64,000 bases of DNA from Verrucomicrobiota bacterium (GCA_018240025.1 JAFEGM010000016.1:1-64000); one strand, 5' to 3'. Shown: positions 16,268 to 24,394, counted from the first letter of the stretch. Made by a program: numbers and translations. The notes: a model not told the origin generated them from the sequence alone.

Positions 16268-16786
16268 ATGAAACTCCACGAACTCAAACGCGCCCTGCGC
16301 GCGCACCCTGAACGTCTGGTCCGCATTCAGCTGCCGGACGGGGACTCCATCCCGGCGGCCTATCACCTGACCGAGGTCGGCCAGGTCTCGAAGGTCTTCA
16401 TCGACTGCGGCGGCAAGGTCCACTCCGAGCTGCGCTGCGTACTGCAGACCTGGGTCGGCCGCGATACCGAGCATCGCCTGCGCGCCGGCCGCTTCGCCGA
16501 CATCCTCGACCTCGGTCGCGCCGTGGTGGCGAGCGAGGAAATGGAGGTCGAGATCGAGCACGGGCAATTGCAGGCGGCGCAGTATCCGCTGCGGCGCTGG
16601 CGGTTGGACGGAGCAGGTCAGGTGGTGCTCGAATTGACCCACAAGGCCACCGATTGCCTCGCCAAGGCGCGCTGCGGCGAGGATGGTTGCGGCGATGCCG
16701 AAGAATCGAGTTGTTGCCGGAGTGACGAACCCGAATCCGCCGAAGCTGCTGCCGATGCACGCGCCGCTGCGAGCTGTTGCGCCTGA
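16268..16786 (+). CDS. DUF6428-family protein with Cys-rich tail, arsenic cluster
   Basis: A 172-residue protein. The body (residues 1-130) has the DUF6428 pattern: MKLHELKRALRAHP, RIQLPDGDSIPAAYHLTEVG, FIDCGGKVHSELRCVLQTW, then a long beta region. The C-terminal 35 residues are Asp/Glu/Ala-rich with Cys clusters (CGEDGCGDAEESSCC and a final SCCA), which could bind arsenite or a soft metal. DUF6428 proteins are found beside arsenic genes, and their job is unknown. The last 32 bases overlap the sigZ start, so the two should be translated together. The ATG at 16268 is preferred over the longer frame upstream, which lacks family similarity. Confidence 0.85.
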   Translation: MKLHELKRALRAHPERLVRIQLPDGDSIPAAYHLTEVGQVSKVFIDCGGKVHSELRCVLQTWVGRDTEHRLRAGRFADILDLGRAVVASEEMEVEIEHGQLQAAQYPLRRWRLDGAGQVVLELTHKATDCLAKARCGEDGCGDAEESSCCRSDEPESAEAAADARAAASCCA

Positions 16787-17354
16787 GCTGTCTCCCGCTG
16801 CGGGGGTGGAGTCGCTCTGGCGGGAGTTTGCCCGTCCGCTGCGCGCCTTCCTCCGCTCGCGGGTCCGCAACGACGCCGATGCCGACGATCTGCTGCAGAA
16901 CGTCTTCCTGCGCATCCAGCGCGGCGCCCAGCAGCTGCGCGATCCCGCGCGGCTGCAGGGCTGGGTCTTCCGCATCGCGCGCAATGCCCTTGCCGATCAC
17001 CACCGGCGCGGCCCGCGCGAGCAGCCGACGGCCGACCTCCCTGAGCTCATCGAATCGCTCGACGGCGAAGAGCTGGTCGACCTGCGGCCTGCGCTCCGCC
17101 GCATGATCCGCGAACTGCCGGAGGATTTCCGCGCGGCCATTCTCCTGACCGAGTTCGAGGGATTGAGCCAGGTCGAGCTCGCCCGTCGGCTCGGGCTGAG
17201 CGTGTCCGGCGCGAAGTCACGCGTGCAGCGCGCCCGGGCGGAGCTGCGTCGCATGCTCGACGACTGCTGCCGCTTCGAATTCGACCGGCGCGGCCGGGTC
17301 ATCGCCGCCGAGCGACGTTCCCCGCGGCGGGACGAGACTGGTTGCGGCTGCTGA
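16755..17354 (+). CDS. sigZ: ECF-type RNA polymerase sigma factor SigZ
   Basis: A 200-residue sigma-70 family factor. Region 2 spans about residues 18-85 (WREFARPLRAFLRSRV...DADDLLQNVFLRI) and region 4 about residues 115-170 (LPEDFRAAILLTEFEGLSQVELARRLGLSVSGAKSRV). The C terminus has LDDCCRFEFDRRGRVI and a final GCGC, a Cys-containing extension typical of SigZ. No anti-sigma gene is present. The start at 16755 overlaps the DUF6428 gene by 32 bases. The cluster context indicates that it drives arsenic-response genes. Confidence 0.85.
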   Translation: MHAPLRAVAPELSPAAGVESLWREFARPLRAFLRSRVRNDADADDLLQNVFLRIQRGAQQLRDPARLQGWVFRIARNALADHHRRGPREQPTADLPELIESLDGEELVDLRPALRRMIRELPEDFRAAILLTEFEGLSQVELARRLGLSVSGAKSRVQRARAELRRMLDDCCRFEFDRRGRVIAAERRSPRRDETGCGC

Positions 17355-17371
17355 ATCCATCCTCTCCGCGA

Positions 17372-17830
17372 ATGATGGCAACTCATCCGTCGATCCGACC
17401 CGCCGACCCCCGCGACCATGGTGCCGTCCGCGCCTTGCTGCGCTCCGCCGGACTGGTCGAATCCGATCTGACCGCCGCGCATTGGGACCACCTGCTGGTG
17501 CTCGAGGAGGGAAACGAAATCGCGGGCTGCATTGCCGGTGAGATCCTCGCCGACGGCAGCTGGCTGCTGCGCTCGCTGGCCGTGGCTGAAGCAGTCCGCG
17601 GACGGGGGCACGGAGAGCGACTGGTTCAGGCTTTGGAGGCACGCGCCGTCGGACGCGGAGTCGCGGTCATCTACCTTCTGACCGAGACTGCGGCCGACTT
17701 CTTCCAGGCGCGCGGTTATGCTCCGCTGGCACGGGCGGACGCGCCGGGGGCAGTTCGTGAGTGTGGACAATTCAGCAGCCTCTGCCCGGGTTCGGCGGTT
17801 CTGCTGCGTAAATCCCTGCGGGCCGCCTGA
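17372..17830 (+). CDS. arsN2: arsenic-resistance GNAT acetyltransferase ArsN2
   Basis: A protein of about 152 residues with the GNAT fold: IRPADPRDHGAVRALLRSAGL at the start, then the acetyl-CoA motif LRSLAVAEAVRGRGHGERLVQALE, and the C-terminal YLLTETAADFFQARGYAPLARADAP, the pattern of ArsN2-type enzymes. The family member's arsenic link is known from clusters. Which compound it acetylates is not known. Two adjacent ATG codons (17372, 17375) are both possible. It starts 18 bases after sigZ. Confidence 0.8.
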   Translation: MMATHPSIRPADPRDHGAVRALLRSAGLVESDLTAAHWDHLLVLEEGNEIAGCIAGEILADGSWLLRSLAVAEAVRGRGHGERLVQALEARAVGRGVAVIYLLTETAADFFQARGYAPLARADAPGAVRECGQFSSLCPGSAVLLRKSLRAA

Positions 17831-18174
17831 AAAAGACCGCAGACGGACGGCAGCTCAGGGGAATTCGGAGCGGGAAGATCTCCCCCGCATCTGGCCGACG
17901 AGGCTTCCGACCCACGTCTCCCGCCCCCGTTGGCGAGCTGCCGCCGTCCGCGGAAATCTGGCGAACCGGCTGGCTAGGACGGTCGCAACGGCGGGGGCCG
18001 TTCCAAGGCGCGCAGGGAAACGGCTTCGGCCAACTCGCGGAGGAAAAGGTCCATACCTTCCTACTCGCAAGATTTCGGCAGGCGTGACCGATGAAGGTAA
18101 AATATCTGCGGGAGTGTGTCGTTTTTCTCCCTTGGCCCGCGCTGCCGCGTGGGGTGCAGCGCCGCGGGCCCAGG
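17831..18174. other. 344-base gap between arsN2 and arsC, no gene seen
   Basis: No convincing frame is found on either strand. Two similar lines occur about 30 bases apart near 18068-18118 (AAGATTTCGGCAGGCGTG and AAAATATCTGCGGGAGTG); 12 of 18 positions agree. They might be a binding site but no support exists beyond the similarity. Confidence 0.4.
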
Positions 18175-18612
18175 CTACGACTGCCCGCCTCCGTCGCCCA
18201 GCCAGGCCCTCACCCGCGCCTCGATTTCGTCGCGGATCTCGCAGGTCCGCTGAAGCTTCTCCTCCGAGGTTCCAGCCAGGGCGGAGGGATCCGCAAAACT
18301 CCAATGCAGCCGTTCAGTGCGGGCCGGGAAGACCGGACAACGTTCGGCGCTGGTTTCGTCGCAGACGGTGATGACGTAACGAAATGCCGTGCCTGCCTCG
18401 AGATAGCGGCTGAGCGGCTTGGCCTCCGCGCGGGAAAGGTCGAAGCCCCGCAGCCGCATGGCTTCGACCACCACCGGATTCATGCGCCCGGCCTCGATCC
18501 CGGCGCTGTGCACCTCGAAGCGGTCTCCGGCGTAGTGGCGGAGAAAAGCCTCGGCCATCTGGGAGCGGGCGGAATTGTGGATGCAGACGAAGAGCACGCG
18601 TTCGGGGTCCAT
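18175..18612 (-). CDS. arsC: thioredoxin-coupled arsenate reductase ArsC
   Basis: A 145-residue protein of the low-molecular-weight phosphatase fold. The catalytic loop Cys10-x5-Arg16 reads CIHNSARSQ. Two further cysteines, Cys84 and Cys92 (ITVCDETSAERCPVF), are placed as in thioredoxin-dependent ArsC, so the enzyme should reduce arsenate to arsenite. The ATG at 18612 fits the family. It is divergent from the aquaporin gene, with 87 bases between the starts. Confidence 0.92.
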   Translation of the reverse strand: MDPERVLFVCIHNSARSQMAEAFLRHYAGDRFEVHSAGIEAGRMNPVVVEAMRLRGFDLSRAEAKPLSRYLEAGTAFRYVITVCDETSAERCPVFPARTERLHWSFADPSALAGTSEEKLQRTCEIRDEIEARVRAWLGDGGGQS

Positions 18613-18699
18613 GTGGCGCAAGACGCCGCATTTCCCCGGCGGACGCAACTTTTCGGCGATTTTCTGCGTCTTTTCGGCGGAGAGTGCGTCCGCGTGAGG
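18613..18699. promoter_or_regulatory. divergent promoter region of arsC and the aquaporin gene
   Basis: The 87 bases between the two divergent genes must hold both promoters. The stretch TTTTCGGCGA(T) occurs as TTTTCGGCGATTTT and TTTTCGGCGGAG (about 18651-18681), a 9-base direct repeat that could be a regulator or sigma-factor site. No ArsR-type palindrome is obvious. Confidence 0.4.
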
Positions 18700-19512
18700 A
18701 TGAGATCGCCCCTTCTTCCCGCCTGGTTCGCCGGTGAACTGCTCGGCACCTTCCTGCTCGTGCTCTTCGGCTGCGGCAGCGTGGCGACGGCGGTGCTGCT
18801 CGGCGCGCAGGTCGGCGTCTTCCAGGTGGCGATCGTCTGGGGCCTCGGGGTCTGCCTCGCCATCCAGGTCAGCGGTGGCTGGAGCGGAGCGCACCTGAAT
18901 CCCGCCGTGACCCTGGCCATGGCGCAGTGGAGCGACTTCCCCTGGCGGCGCGTGCCCGGCTACGTCGCGGCGCAGATGCTGGGTGCCTTTCTGGCCGCGG
19001 CCGTGCTTTTCTGGCTGTTTCAGGGCGCGCTCTCCGCCCACGAGGCCAAGCTCGGGCTGCTGCGCGGAGGACCTGGCAGCGAGGCCAGCGCCATGATCTT
19101 CGCCGAGTTCTTCCCCAATCCCGGGGGACGTCCGCTGACGCCGGCTGCCCTTGCGCTGATCGCCGCCCCGCAGGCTTTTGTGGCCGAAGTTCTGGGCACG
19201 GCGGTGCTGCTGCTCGTGATCTGTGCCGTGACCGATCCGGCCAACTCCAGCCGGGCCTCCGGGCACGTGGCGCTCAGCATCGGTCTGACCGTCACCGCGC
19301 TGATCTCCATCCTCGGCCCGCTCACCATGGCCTGTTTGAATCCGGCCCGTGACCTGGCGCCGCGCCTGTTCACGGCGCTGGCGGGCTGGGGTTGGCAGCC
19401 GTTTCTGGTGAATGGCTGGGGTTGGCTGACCGTGTACGTGCTCGCCCCGCTGTTGGGGGCCCAACTGGGCGCGGGAATCTACCGAGCGCTCCGGCCTGTG
19501 CCGGCAAAATGA
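18700..19512 (+). CDS. aquaporin/glycerol facilitator-type channel in the arsenic cluster
   Basis: A 270-residue major intrinsic protein with six predicted helices and both NPA boxes (HLNPAVTL and CLNPARDL). Helix 1 begins WFAGELLGTFLLVLFGCGSVA, and the helix after the first NPA box begins YVAAQMLGAFLAAAVLFWLF. In arsenic clusters such channels (AqpS-like) let arsenite leave the cell after reduction by ArsC, which is the likely role here. Starts GTG 18694 and ATG 18700 are both possible. The VOC gene follows by 50 bases. Confidence 0.9.
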   Translation: MRSPLLPAWFAGELLGTFLLVLFGCGSVATAVLLGAQVGVFQVAIVWGLGVCLAIQVSGGWSGAHLNPAVTLAMAQWSDFPWRRVPGYVAAQMLGAFLAAAVLFWLFQGALSAHEAKLGLLRGGPGSEASAMIFAEFFPNPGGRPLTPAALALIAAPQAFVAEVLGTAVLLLVICAVTDPANSSRASGHVALSIGLTVTALISILGPLTMACLNPARDLAPRLFTALAGWGWQPFLVNGWGWLTVYVLAPLLGAQLGAGIYRALRPVPAK

Positions 19513-19562
19513 CCAAGCGCGTCGACGCTGGCGCCGAGAGGAATTCGAGCGAACGGAGCGGC

Positions 19563-19961
19563 ATGCGTCAGTCCCTGCTCCTTCTTGCGCTGCTCGTGCG
19601 CGACTACGATGAGGCGATCACGTTCTTCACCGGCCGGCTGAAGTTCCGCCTGCTGGAGGACACGCCCCAGCCCCAGCAGAACAAACGCTGGGTGGTCGTC
19701 GCTCCCCCGGGTTCGGAGGGGGCGGGTCTGCTGCTCGCCCGCGCGGCCACGCCGGAGCAGGCGGCGCAGGTCGGCCGGCAGGCTGCGGGGCGGGTCTTTC
19801 TTTTTCTCCAGACCGACGATTTCTGGCGCGACTACCAGGCGATGCAGGAGGAGGGCATACGCTTCGTGCGCGAGCCTCGCGAGGAGCCCTACGGCTGGGT
19901 GGCGGTGTTCGAAGATCTTTACGGCAATCGCTGGGATCTGCTGCAAACGCCGAATTCCTGA
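19563..19961 (+). CDS. VOC (glyoxalase/bleomycin-resistance) family protein
   Basis: A 132-residue vicinal oxygen chelate protein. It opens with LLLLALLVRDYDEAITFFTGRLKFRLLEDT, has the middle WVVVAPPGSEGAGLLLA and ends VREPREEPYGWVAVFEDLYGNRWDLLQ. The Glu in VFEDLYGN is a usual metal ligand. Because it follows the aquaporin gene on the same strand it may belong to the arsenic cluster, but the sequence does not show the features of ArsI. A generic glyoxalase-like role is equally possible. Confidence 0.85.
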   Translation: MRQSLLLLALLVRDYDEAITFFTGRLKFRLLEDTPQPQQNKRWVVVAPPGSEGAGLLLARAATPEQAAQVGRQAAGRVFLFLQTDDFWRDYQAMQEEGIRFVREPREEPYGWVAVFEDLYGNRWDLLQTPNS

Positions 19962-20081
19962 ACCCGTCGCTGACCGCTGGTCGCGCCGGCAGGACCGCTG
20001 GTCGCATCAGTCTGGTGGGCGCTACGGAAGTTCGACATAGCCGGTCCGACCGCTGCGGCGGCCTCGATCCAACCAAGCATC

Positions 20082-21053
20082 ATGAAACTCCGCTCCTATC
20101 TCTTCCTCGCCCTGACCGCCTGCACGCTGGCGGCGCAGGAGAACGGCTCCCAACCCGCCCCGAACAACCTCCGAGGGTTCGAAAGCCAGGTCGGGCAATC
20201 CTTCAGTTTCCTGGTGACCGGCAACAGCCGCGCCGGGTCGGTCTGGGGGACGGACCAGTACACCACCGACTCCGCCCTGGCCGCGGCTGCGGTGCATGCC
20301 GGCGCGGTGACGGATGGAGCCTCGGCGGTGGTGCGGGTGACGCTCACTCCCGGCCTGGCCAGCTATCAGGGCTCCGCGCGTCATGGCGTGACCTCTGCGG
20401 CCTGGGGAGCCTACGCGGCGAGTTATCGGGTCGAAGCCTTAGGCGGTCAGGCGCAGGCCGATCCGGGCTCGCTCACTTCGCTGGCAGCGCGCAAGACCGG
20501 CTCGTTTCTCTTCGAAGTGACCGGTGCGGCCACCGGCTCGGTCTGGGGGACCGATCTCTACACCGCCGATTCACGCCTCGCGGCTGCCGCCGTCCACGCC
20601 GGTGTGCTGAAGCCGGGCGAGCGGGGCGTGGTCAAGGTCACGCTGGAACCGGGGCAGGCGAGTTACGCTGGCACCGCGCGCAACGGCGTGACCTCCAGCG
20701 CGTGGGGCGCCTATGCCGTCAGCTACCGCGTCGAGCTGAGTGAGTCGGTGGCCGGGTCCGTGCCGCTGGCGCCCCCGAATCTGGAGTCCTTCAAGGATCG
20801 GGTGGGGCAATCCCTGGTCTTCCGCGTGACCGGTACGACGAGCGGCTCGGTCTGGGGAACGGACAAATACACCTGCGATTCGGCGCTCGGCGCTGCGGCG
20901 GTGCATGCCGGGCTGTTGCGTCCCGGCGAGACGGCGAATCTGCGCGTCACTTTCAGTCCCGGAGAGTCGAGCTATTCCGGTACTGCGCGCAATGGGGTGA
21001 ATTCCAACGGCTGGGGCTCGTATCCGGCCTCGTTCACGCTGGCGCGCGAGTAA
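20082..21053 (+). CDS. secreted protein with three LCCL domains
   Basis: A 323-residue protein with a signal peptide (residues 1-19) and then three copies of a 90- to 95-residue LCCL-type unit at about 30-125, 128-220 and 232-323. Each copy carries GSVWGTDxYTxDSxLAAAAVHAG followed by a beta region (VxVTxxPGxxSYxGTARNGV) and WGxYxxSY. The LCCL fold is best known from animal proteins such as factor C and cochlin, and binds lipopolysaccharide or carbohydrates in some of them. The three repeats are strongly alike, so they arose by recent tandem duplication. The ligand here is unknown. A good terminator follows. Confidence 0.88.
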   Translation: MKLRSYLFLALTACTLAAQENGSQPAPNNLRGFESQVGQSFSFLVTGNSRAGSVWGTDQYTTDSALAAAAVHAGAVTDGASAVVRVTLTPGLASYQGSARHGVTSAAWGAYAASYRVEALGGQAQADPGSLTSLAARKTGSFLFEVTGAATGSVWGTDLYTADSRLAAAAVHAGVLKPGERGVVKVTLEPGQASYAGTARNGVTSSAWGAYAVSYRVELSESVAGSVPLAPPNLESFKDRVGQSLVFRVTGTTSGSVWGTDKYTCDSALGAAAVHAGLLRPGETANLRVTFSPGESSYSGTARNGVNSNGWGSYPASFTLARE

Positions 21054-21077
21054 ACCCTATCTAGCGGCCGCTCACGA

Positions 21078-21106
21078 GGCGCCGACGGAGGCCGTCGGCG
21101 CCTTTT
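21078..21106 (+). terminator. rho-independent terminator of the LCCL gene
   Basis: GGCGCCGACGG and CCGTCGGCGCC form a perfect 11-base-pair stem (21078-21088 and 21092-21102) around AGG, followed by TTTT. It lies 25 bases after the stop. Confidence 0.9.
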
Positions 21107-21120
21107 GCGTACAGAGCGGT

Positions 21121-23436
21121 TCAGTTCGGGTTGGGCGTCGGCTCGCCCGGCCGCGGCTGCCGGCGCTGCTGCTGCTGCTGCTGTTGTTGTTGCTGAATTT
21201 GCCGGGCGGCGGCCTCGCGCTGCGCCTGGGCGCGGGCGGCGGCTTCCGCTTGCTGCTGTTGGGCCCGCTGTTGCGCCTGCTGCTGCTGCATCTGTTGCTG
21301 GCGCTGAGCCTGCGCCTGGGCGGCGGCTTCACGCTGGGCCTGGGCCCGGGCCGCAGCCTCAGCCTGCTGCTGACGCCGGGCTGCTTCCGCCTGGGCGGCG
21401 GCTTCGCGTTGCTGCTGCATCTGCTGCTGCCGCGCGGCGTTCTCGGCCTGCTGGCGGCGGGCAACCTCGGCCTGAGCGGCCGCGGCTTCGCGTTGCTGCT
21501 GCTGGCGGGCGGCATTTTCGGCTTGCTGCCGGCGGGCAGCTTCGGCCTGGGCGGCCGCAGCCTCGCGTTGCTGCTGCTGCCGGGCGGCATTTTCGGCCTG
21601 CTGGCGGCGGGCAACCTCGGCCTGAGCGGCCGCGGCGTCGCGTTGCTGCTGCTGTTGGCGGGAGGCATTCTCCGCCTGCTGGCGACGCGCGGCCTCGGCC
21701 TGGGCGGCGGCAGCTTCGCGTTGCTGCTGCTGGCGGGAAGCGTTTTCAGCCTGCTGACGGCGGGCGGCTTCGGCCTGGACGGCCGCGGCTTCGCGTTGCT
21801 GCTGCTGGCGGGAGGCATTCTCAGCCTGCTGCTGGCGGCGGGCGGCTTCGGCTTGGGCGGCCACAGCGTCGCGTTGCTGCTGCTGGCGGGAAGCGTTTTC
21901 AGCCTGCTGACGGCGGGCGGCTTCAGCCTGAGCGGCCGCGGCTTCGCGTTGCTGCTGCTCCTGCAGACGTTGACCATCCGGCGAGCGACGCAGGACCTCG
22001 GCGGCGATGCGCTCGCGCTGGGCCTGGGAAGGATCGACCTGCCGCGGGCTCTGGGCCGGGGCTGCTCCGGGAACGGCCGTCGGAGCGCCCGGGGGTGGGA
22101 ACTGCCCGGCCGAACGAGGTTGCTCTCCGGCGCGGCGACGGTCCTCCGCCTGGCGGCGGATCTGTTCGCGCACGGCCTCGGAGGCCTGGCCGCGGTCAGG
22201 CCGGTTGGGGTCGACCGTCGGATCGCCCACGCGACGCGTGCGGTCCGTCTGTGTGCCAGCTGGCACGCGCCCGTCCGGACTCACGGTCGCCGCGCGACCG
22301 GGATCGCCGGGGCGCACGGGCGGCGCGGACTGTGGCGGGGCCTGGCGCGGGGGTGCCGCGAACCGCGGGGCGGCGGCAGCATCGCGCCGGATCTGCGCGC
22401 GGGCCGCGTTGGCGGCGGCGGACTGGGCGTCGACATTCTCCCAGCCGCGTTGGCGCTCGGTCTGGCGGATGACGCCGCGCACATTGCCGGGGCGGACCCC
22501 GGGCGCTGCATTGGTCGGCAGGCCAACCGCGCCGGCGCGCACGCCGGGCGGGCGCACGATCCGGGGTGCGACCACCTGCAGCGTGTTGCCGCGGACTTGG
22601 TTCATGATCGCCGGCGCCCCCTGCACGCGCGGTGGGCGCGGCGGGGTGCGCTGGATATTCAGCACGCGAATGGGCCGGTCGACCCGGCGCTCGATCGCCC
22701 GGAAGCGCGGGCCGCCGCAGTAGATGAATCCGGCGCGGCTGCCGCGATTCGAGTAGCCGAGGTTCGTGCAATTCACCGTACGCGGAATGATGAAGACGTT
22801 GCGCGCGGCCGGCAGGATGACCGCCGCCAGCACGGGCGCCGCAAAGGACGCGGTGGGCACGAAGCAGTAGTTGGCCGGGCCGATGTCGTAGGCTTCATCG
22901 ACCGAACTGGTGAAGCCGACCGAGCTGTCGAAGACCGCCTCGGGCGGGAGCGGCGCCCAGCCGATGAGGTCGTCTTCCGAGGCCGCCACTGGGGCGTCGG
23001 CGTCCTCCTCCAGGGCACCGGGAGGCGGAGGGGCCTCCGAAACGACGTCCGCCGTGCGTGCATTCGTTCGCCAGGACACCCAGGCGGGCGCCCACTCGTA
23101 GCCAGGCACCCAAACCCAGCCGTAGTCGGCCAGGCGGGCCCAGCGGCCGTAGTGATAGGTGGCCCAGCCGAATTCCTCGTAGGAAATCCAGGTCCAGCCT
23201 TGATCCGTGTAGCTCCAGTAGCCATCCGAGTAGGGCCGCCAGTTTTCGTTGCTGGCCACCTTCGGCTGGAAGACGAAGCCGTACTGCTCGGTCTCGAACC
23301 AATCGCCGTGCGGCTGCAGTTGCTCGAAGAAATAGTCGAAGTTCACCTCGGCATCGGCGTCCTGCGCCGCGACCGGGGCGGGTCGCAGGGCCAGGCCGAG
23401 CACAAGAAGGAGGAGGAGCGGAAGGAGACGTTTCAT
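21121..23436 (-). CDS. DUF6600-domain exported protein with long Q/A/R repeat tail
   Basis: A 771-residue protein. It has a signal peptide (MKRLLPLLLLLVLGLALRPAPVAAQ), then the DUF6600 region at about residues 30-125, with tryptophan-rich blocks (YGFVFQPKVASNENWRPYSDGYW, GWVWVPGYEWAPAWVSWR). A Pro/Arg-rich linker follows to about residue 490. The C-terminal 270 residues are a Q/A/R/E-rich repeat made of the 23-residue unit QQQREAAAAQAEAARRQQAEN(A/S)(A/S)R, about eight clear copies, ending in a run of Gln. It should form a very long coiled coil. The function of DUF6600 is unknown. The strand choice is safe because the signal peptide and Trp-rich domain only exist on this strand. Confidence 0.88.
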   Translation of the reverse strand: MKRLLPLLLLLVLGLALRPAPVAAQDADAEVNFDYFFEQLQPHGDWFETEQYGFVFQPKVASNENWRPYSDGYWSYTDQGWTWISYEEFGWATYHYGRWARLADYGWVWVPGYEWAPAWVSWRTNARTADVVSEAPPPPGALEEDADAPVAASEDDLIGWAPLPPEAVFDSSVGFTSSVDEAYDIGPANYCFVPTASFAAPVLAAVILPAARNVFIIPRTVNCTNLGYSNRGSRAGFIYCGGPRFRAIERRVDRPIRVLNIQRTPPRPPRVQGAPAIMNQVRGNTLQVVAPRIVRPPGVRAGAVGLPTNAAPGVRPGNVRGVIRQTERQRGWENVDAQSAAANAARAQIRRDAAAAPRFAAPPRQAPPQSAPPVRPGDPGRAATVSPDGRVPAGTQTDRTRRVGDPTVDPNRPDRGQASEAVREQIRRQAEDRRRAGEQPRSAGQFPPPGAPTAVPGAAPAQSPRQVDPSQAQRERIAAEVLRRSPDGQRLQEQQQREAAAAQAEAARRQQAENASRQQQQRDAVAAQAEAARRQQQAENASRQQQQREAAAVQAEAARRQQAENASRQQQQREAAAAQAEAARRQQAENASRQQQQQRDAAAAQAEVARRQQAENAARQQQQREAAAAQAEAARRQQAENAARQQQQREAAAAQAEVARRQQAENAARQQQMQQQREAAAQAEAARRQQQAEAAARAQAQREAAAQAQAQRQQQMQQQQAQQRAQQQQAEAAARAQAQREAAARQIQQQQQQQQQQRRQPRPGEPTPNPN
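21160..21960 (-). repeat. in-frame 69-base-type coding repeat in the DUF6600 gene
   Basis: The region encodes repeated QQREAAAAQAEAARRQQAEN segments in a regular register. The copies differ at a few positions (A/V, N/D, S/A), which argues for old duplication with continuing exchange. The end of the region is a run of Gln codons (CAG/CAA). Confidence 0.85.
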
Positions 23437-23490
23437 CGGGAGGGTGTCGGACCGGAAAAGGTCCGCGGGTTGGACCGCCCGCGGCCGGGA

Positions 23491-23985
23491 TTATTCATTC
23501 GCCGGACGTGTCATGCGCTGGACCAAGGCCGTGGTGGAACGGCCGGGCACGAGCGGGACCAGGTGAATTTCCGCGCCGCAGCCGGCCAGCGCGGCCCGTT
23601 CGCCGGGGTCGAGCGAGTCGAGGGTGTAGTCGCCGCCCTTGGCGTAGATCATGGGACGGACCTCGGCGATCAGATCGGTCGCCCGCACGTCGGGGAAAAC
23701 GACGACGTAGTCCACGCAGCCGAGCGCCGCCAGGACCTCGGCGCGATCGTCCTCGCGATTCAGCGGGCGATCAGGCCCCTTGAGCGCTCGGACGGAGGCG
23801 TCGCCATTGACCCCCACGGCCAGCGCGTCGCCGAGGGCTCGTGCGCCCTGCAGGTAGCGCACGTGCCCGACATGGAGAAGATCGAAACAACCGTTGGTAA
23901 AGACCAGCTTCCGGCCCTGGGAAGCGAGGCGATCACGTTCGACGGCGAGTTCGGCGGAGGAGAGGATGCGGGCAGCCACCCGCAT
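23491..23985 (-). CDS. rfaE2: D-glycero-beta-D-manno-heptose 1-phosphate adenylyltransferase
   Basis: A 164-residue nucleotidyltransferase like the C-terminal half of HldE. It has the FTNGCFDLLHVGHVRYL motif with the HxGH signature, a YAKGGDYTLDSLDP stretch typical of this enzyme and PGRSTTALVQRM at the end. It activates heptose-phosphate for LPS core synthesis. It is a stand-alone domain, so the kinase partner must be encoded elsewhere; PfkB-like kinase at 27089 does not look like the usual partner. Starts ATG 23985 and GTG 23988 are both possible. Confidence 0.92.
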   Translation of the reverse strand: MRVAARILSSAELAVERDRLASQGRKLVFTNGCFDLLHVGHVRYLQGARALGDALAVGVNGDASVRALKGPDRPLNREDDRAEVLAALGCVDYVVVFPDVRATDLIAEVRPMIYAKGGDYTLDSLDPGERAALAGCGAEIHLVPLVPGRSTTALVQRMTRPANE

Positions 23986-24040
23986 CACTAAGCAAGAGCA
24001 GCGACACCCGCAATGGCATCGCTGGGAGCCGCGAGGAGAA

Positions 24041-24394
24041 TCAATCCTTCGGCAGATACTGCCGGGCGAGGGGCGCGAGGACCGGCATGTCGAAGGCCTG
24101 GCCGGACCACGACTTGATGATGCCGAAGATGCCGATGGCAAGGAATCCGAGGCCGATCACGATCCCGAGCAGGCCGACAACCAGGCCCAGCCCGATCATG
24201 GCGAGAATCTGGGCCAGGATGTTCCAGGCGATCGCGATGACGAAGAGCACGATCGACTGTTTGGCCCACCAACGCGAAGGCTGGTGGTTCTTCTCGATGA
24301 AGAAGAAGATGATGCCGAACAGCCAGGAAAGCAGGCAGCTCACGTTGGGCGCGAGGCCGGTGCTGGGAGCGGGAGAGTTGGAGTCGTTGTCCAT
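24041..24394 (-). CDS. DUF4870-family membrane protein
   Basis: A 117-residue protein with three hydrophobic stretches: CLLSWLFGIIFFFIE, SIVLFVIAIAWNILAQILAMIGL and GLLGIVIGLGFLAIGIFGII. The opening helix with its IEK(N)HQPSRWWAKQS turn is the DUF4870/Tic20-like signature. The function is unknown. It is divergent from the secretin gene (113 bases between starts) and follows rfaE2's orientation. Confidence 0.85.
   Translation of the reverse strand: MDNDSNSPAPSTGLAPNVSCLLSWLFGIIFFFIEKNHQPSRWWAKQSIVLFVIAIAWNILAQILAMIGLGLVVGLLGIVIGLGFLAIGIFGIIKSWSGQAFDMPVLAPLARQYLPKD

Noticed and set aside
15824-16984. A 386-residue minus-strand frame across the DUF6428 and sigZ genes
   Set aside because: It is antisense to two genes with clear families and has no recognisable motif.
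19563-19961. ArsI-type C-As lyase for the VOC gene in the arsenic cluster
   Set aside because: The protein is a generic VOC fold, and the vicinal cysteines expected for an arsenic-binding lyase are absent.
21184-23991. A 935-residue plus-strand open frame opposite the DUF6600 gene
   Set aside because: It is Leu/Gly/Arg-rich with no domain and exists because the Q/A/R codons on the other strand lack stops when read backwards. The minus-strand protein has a signal peptide and a known domain.
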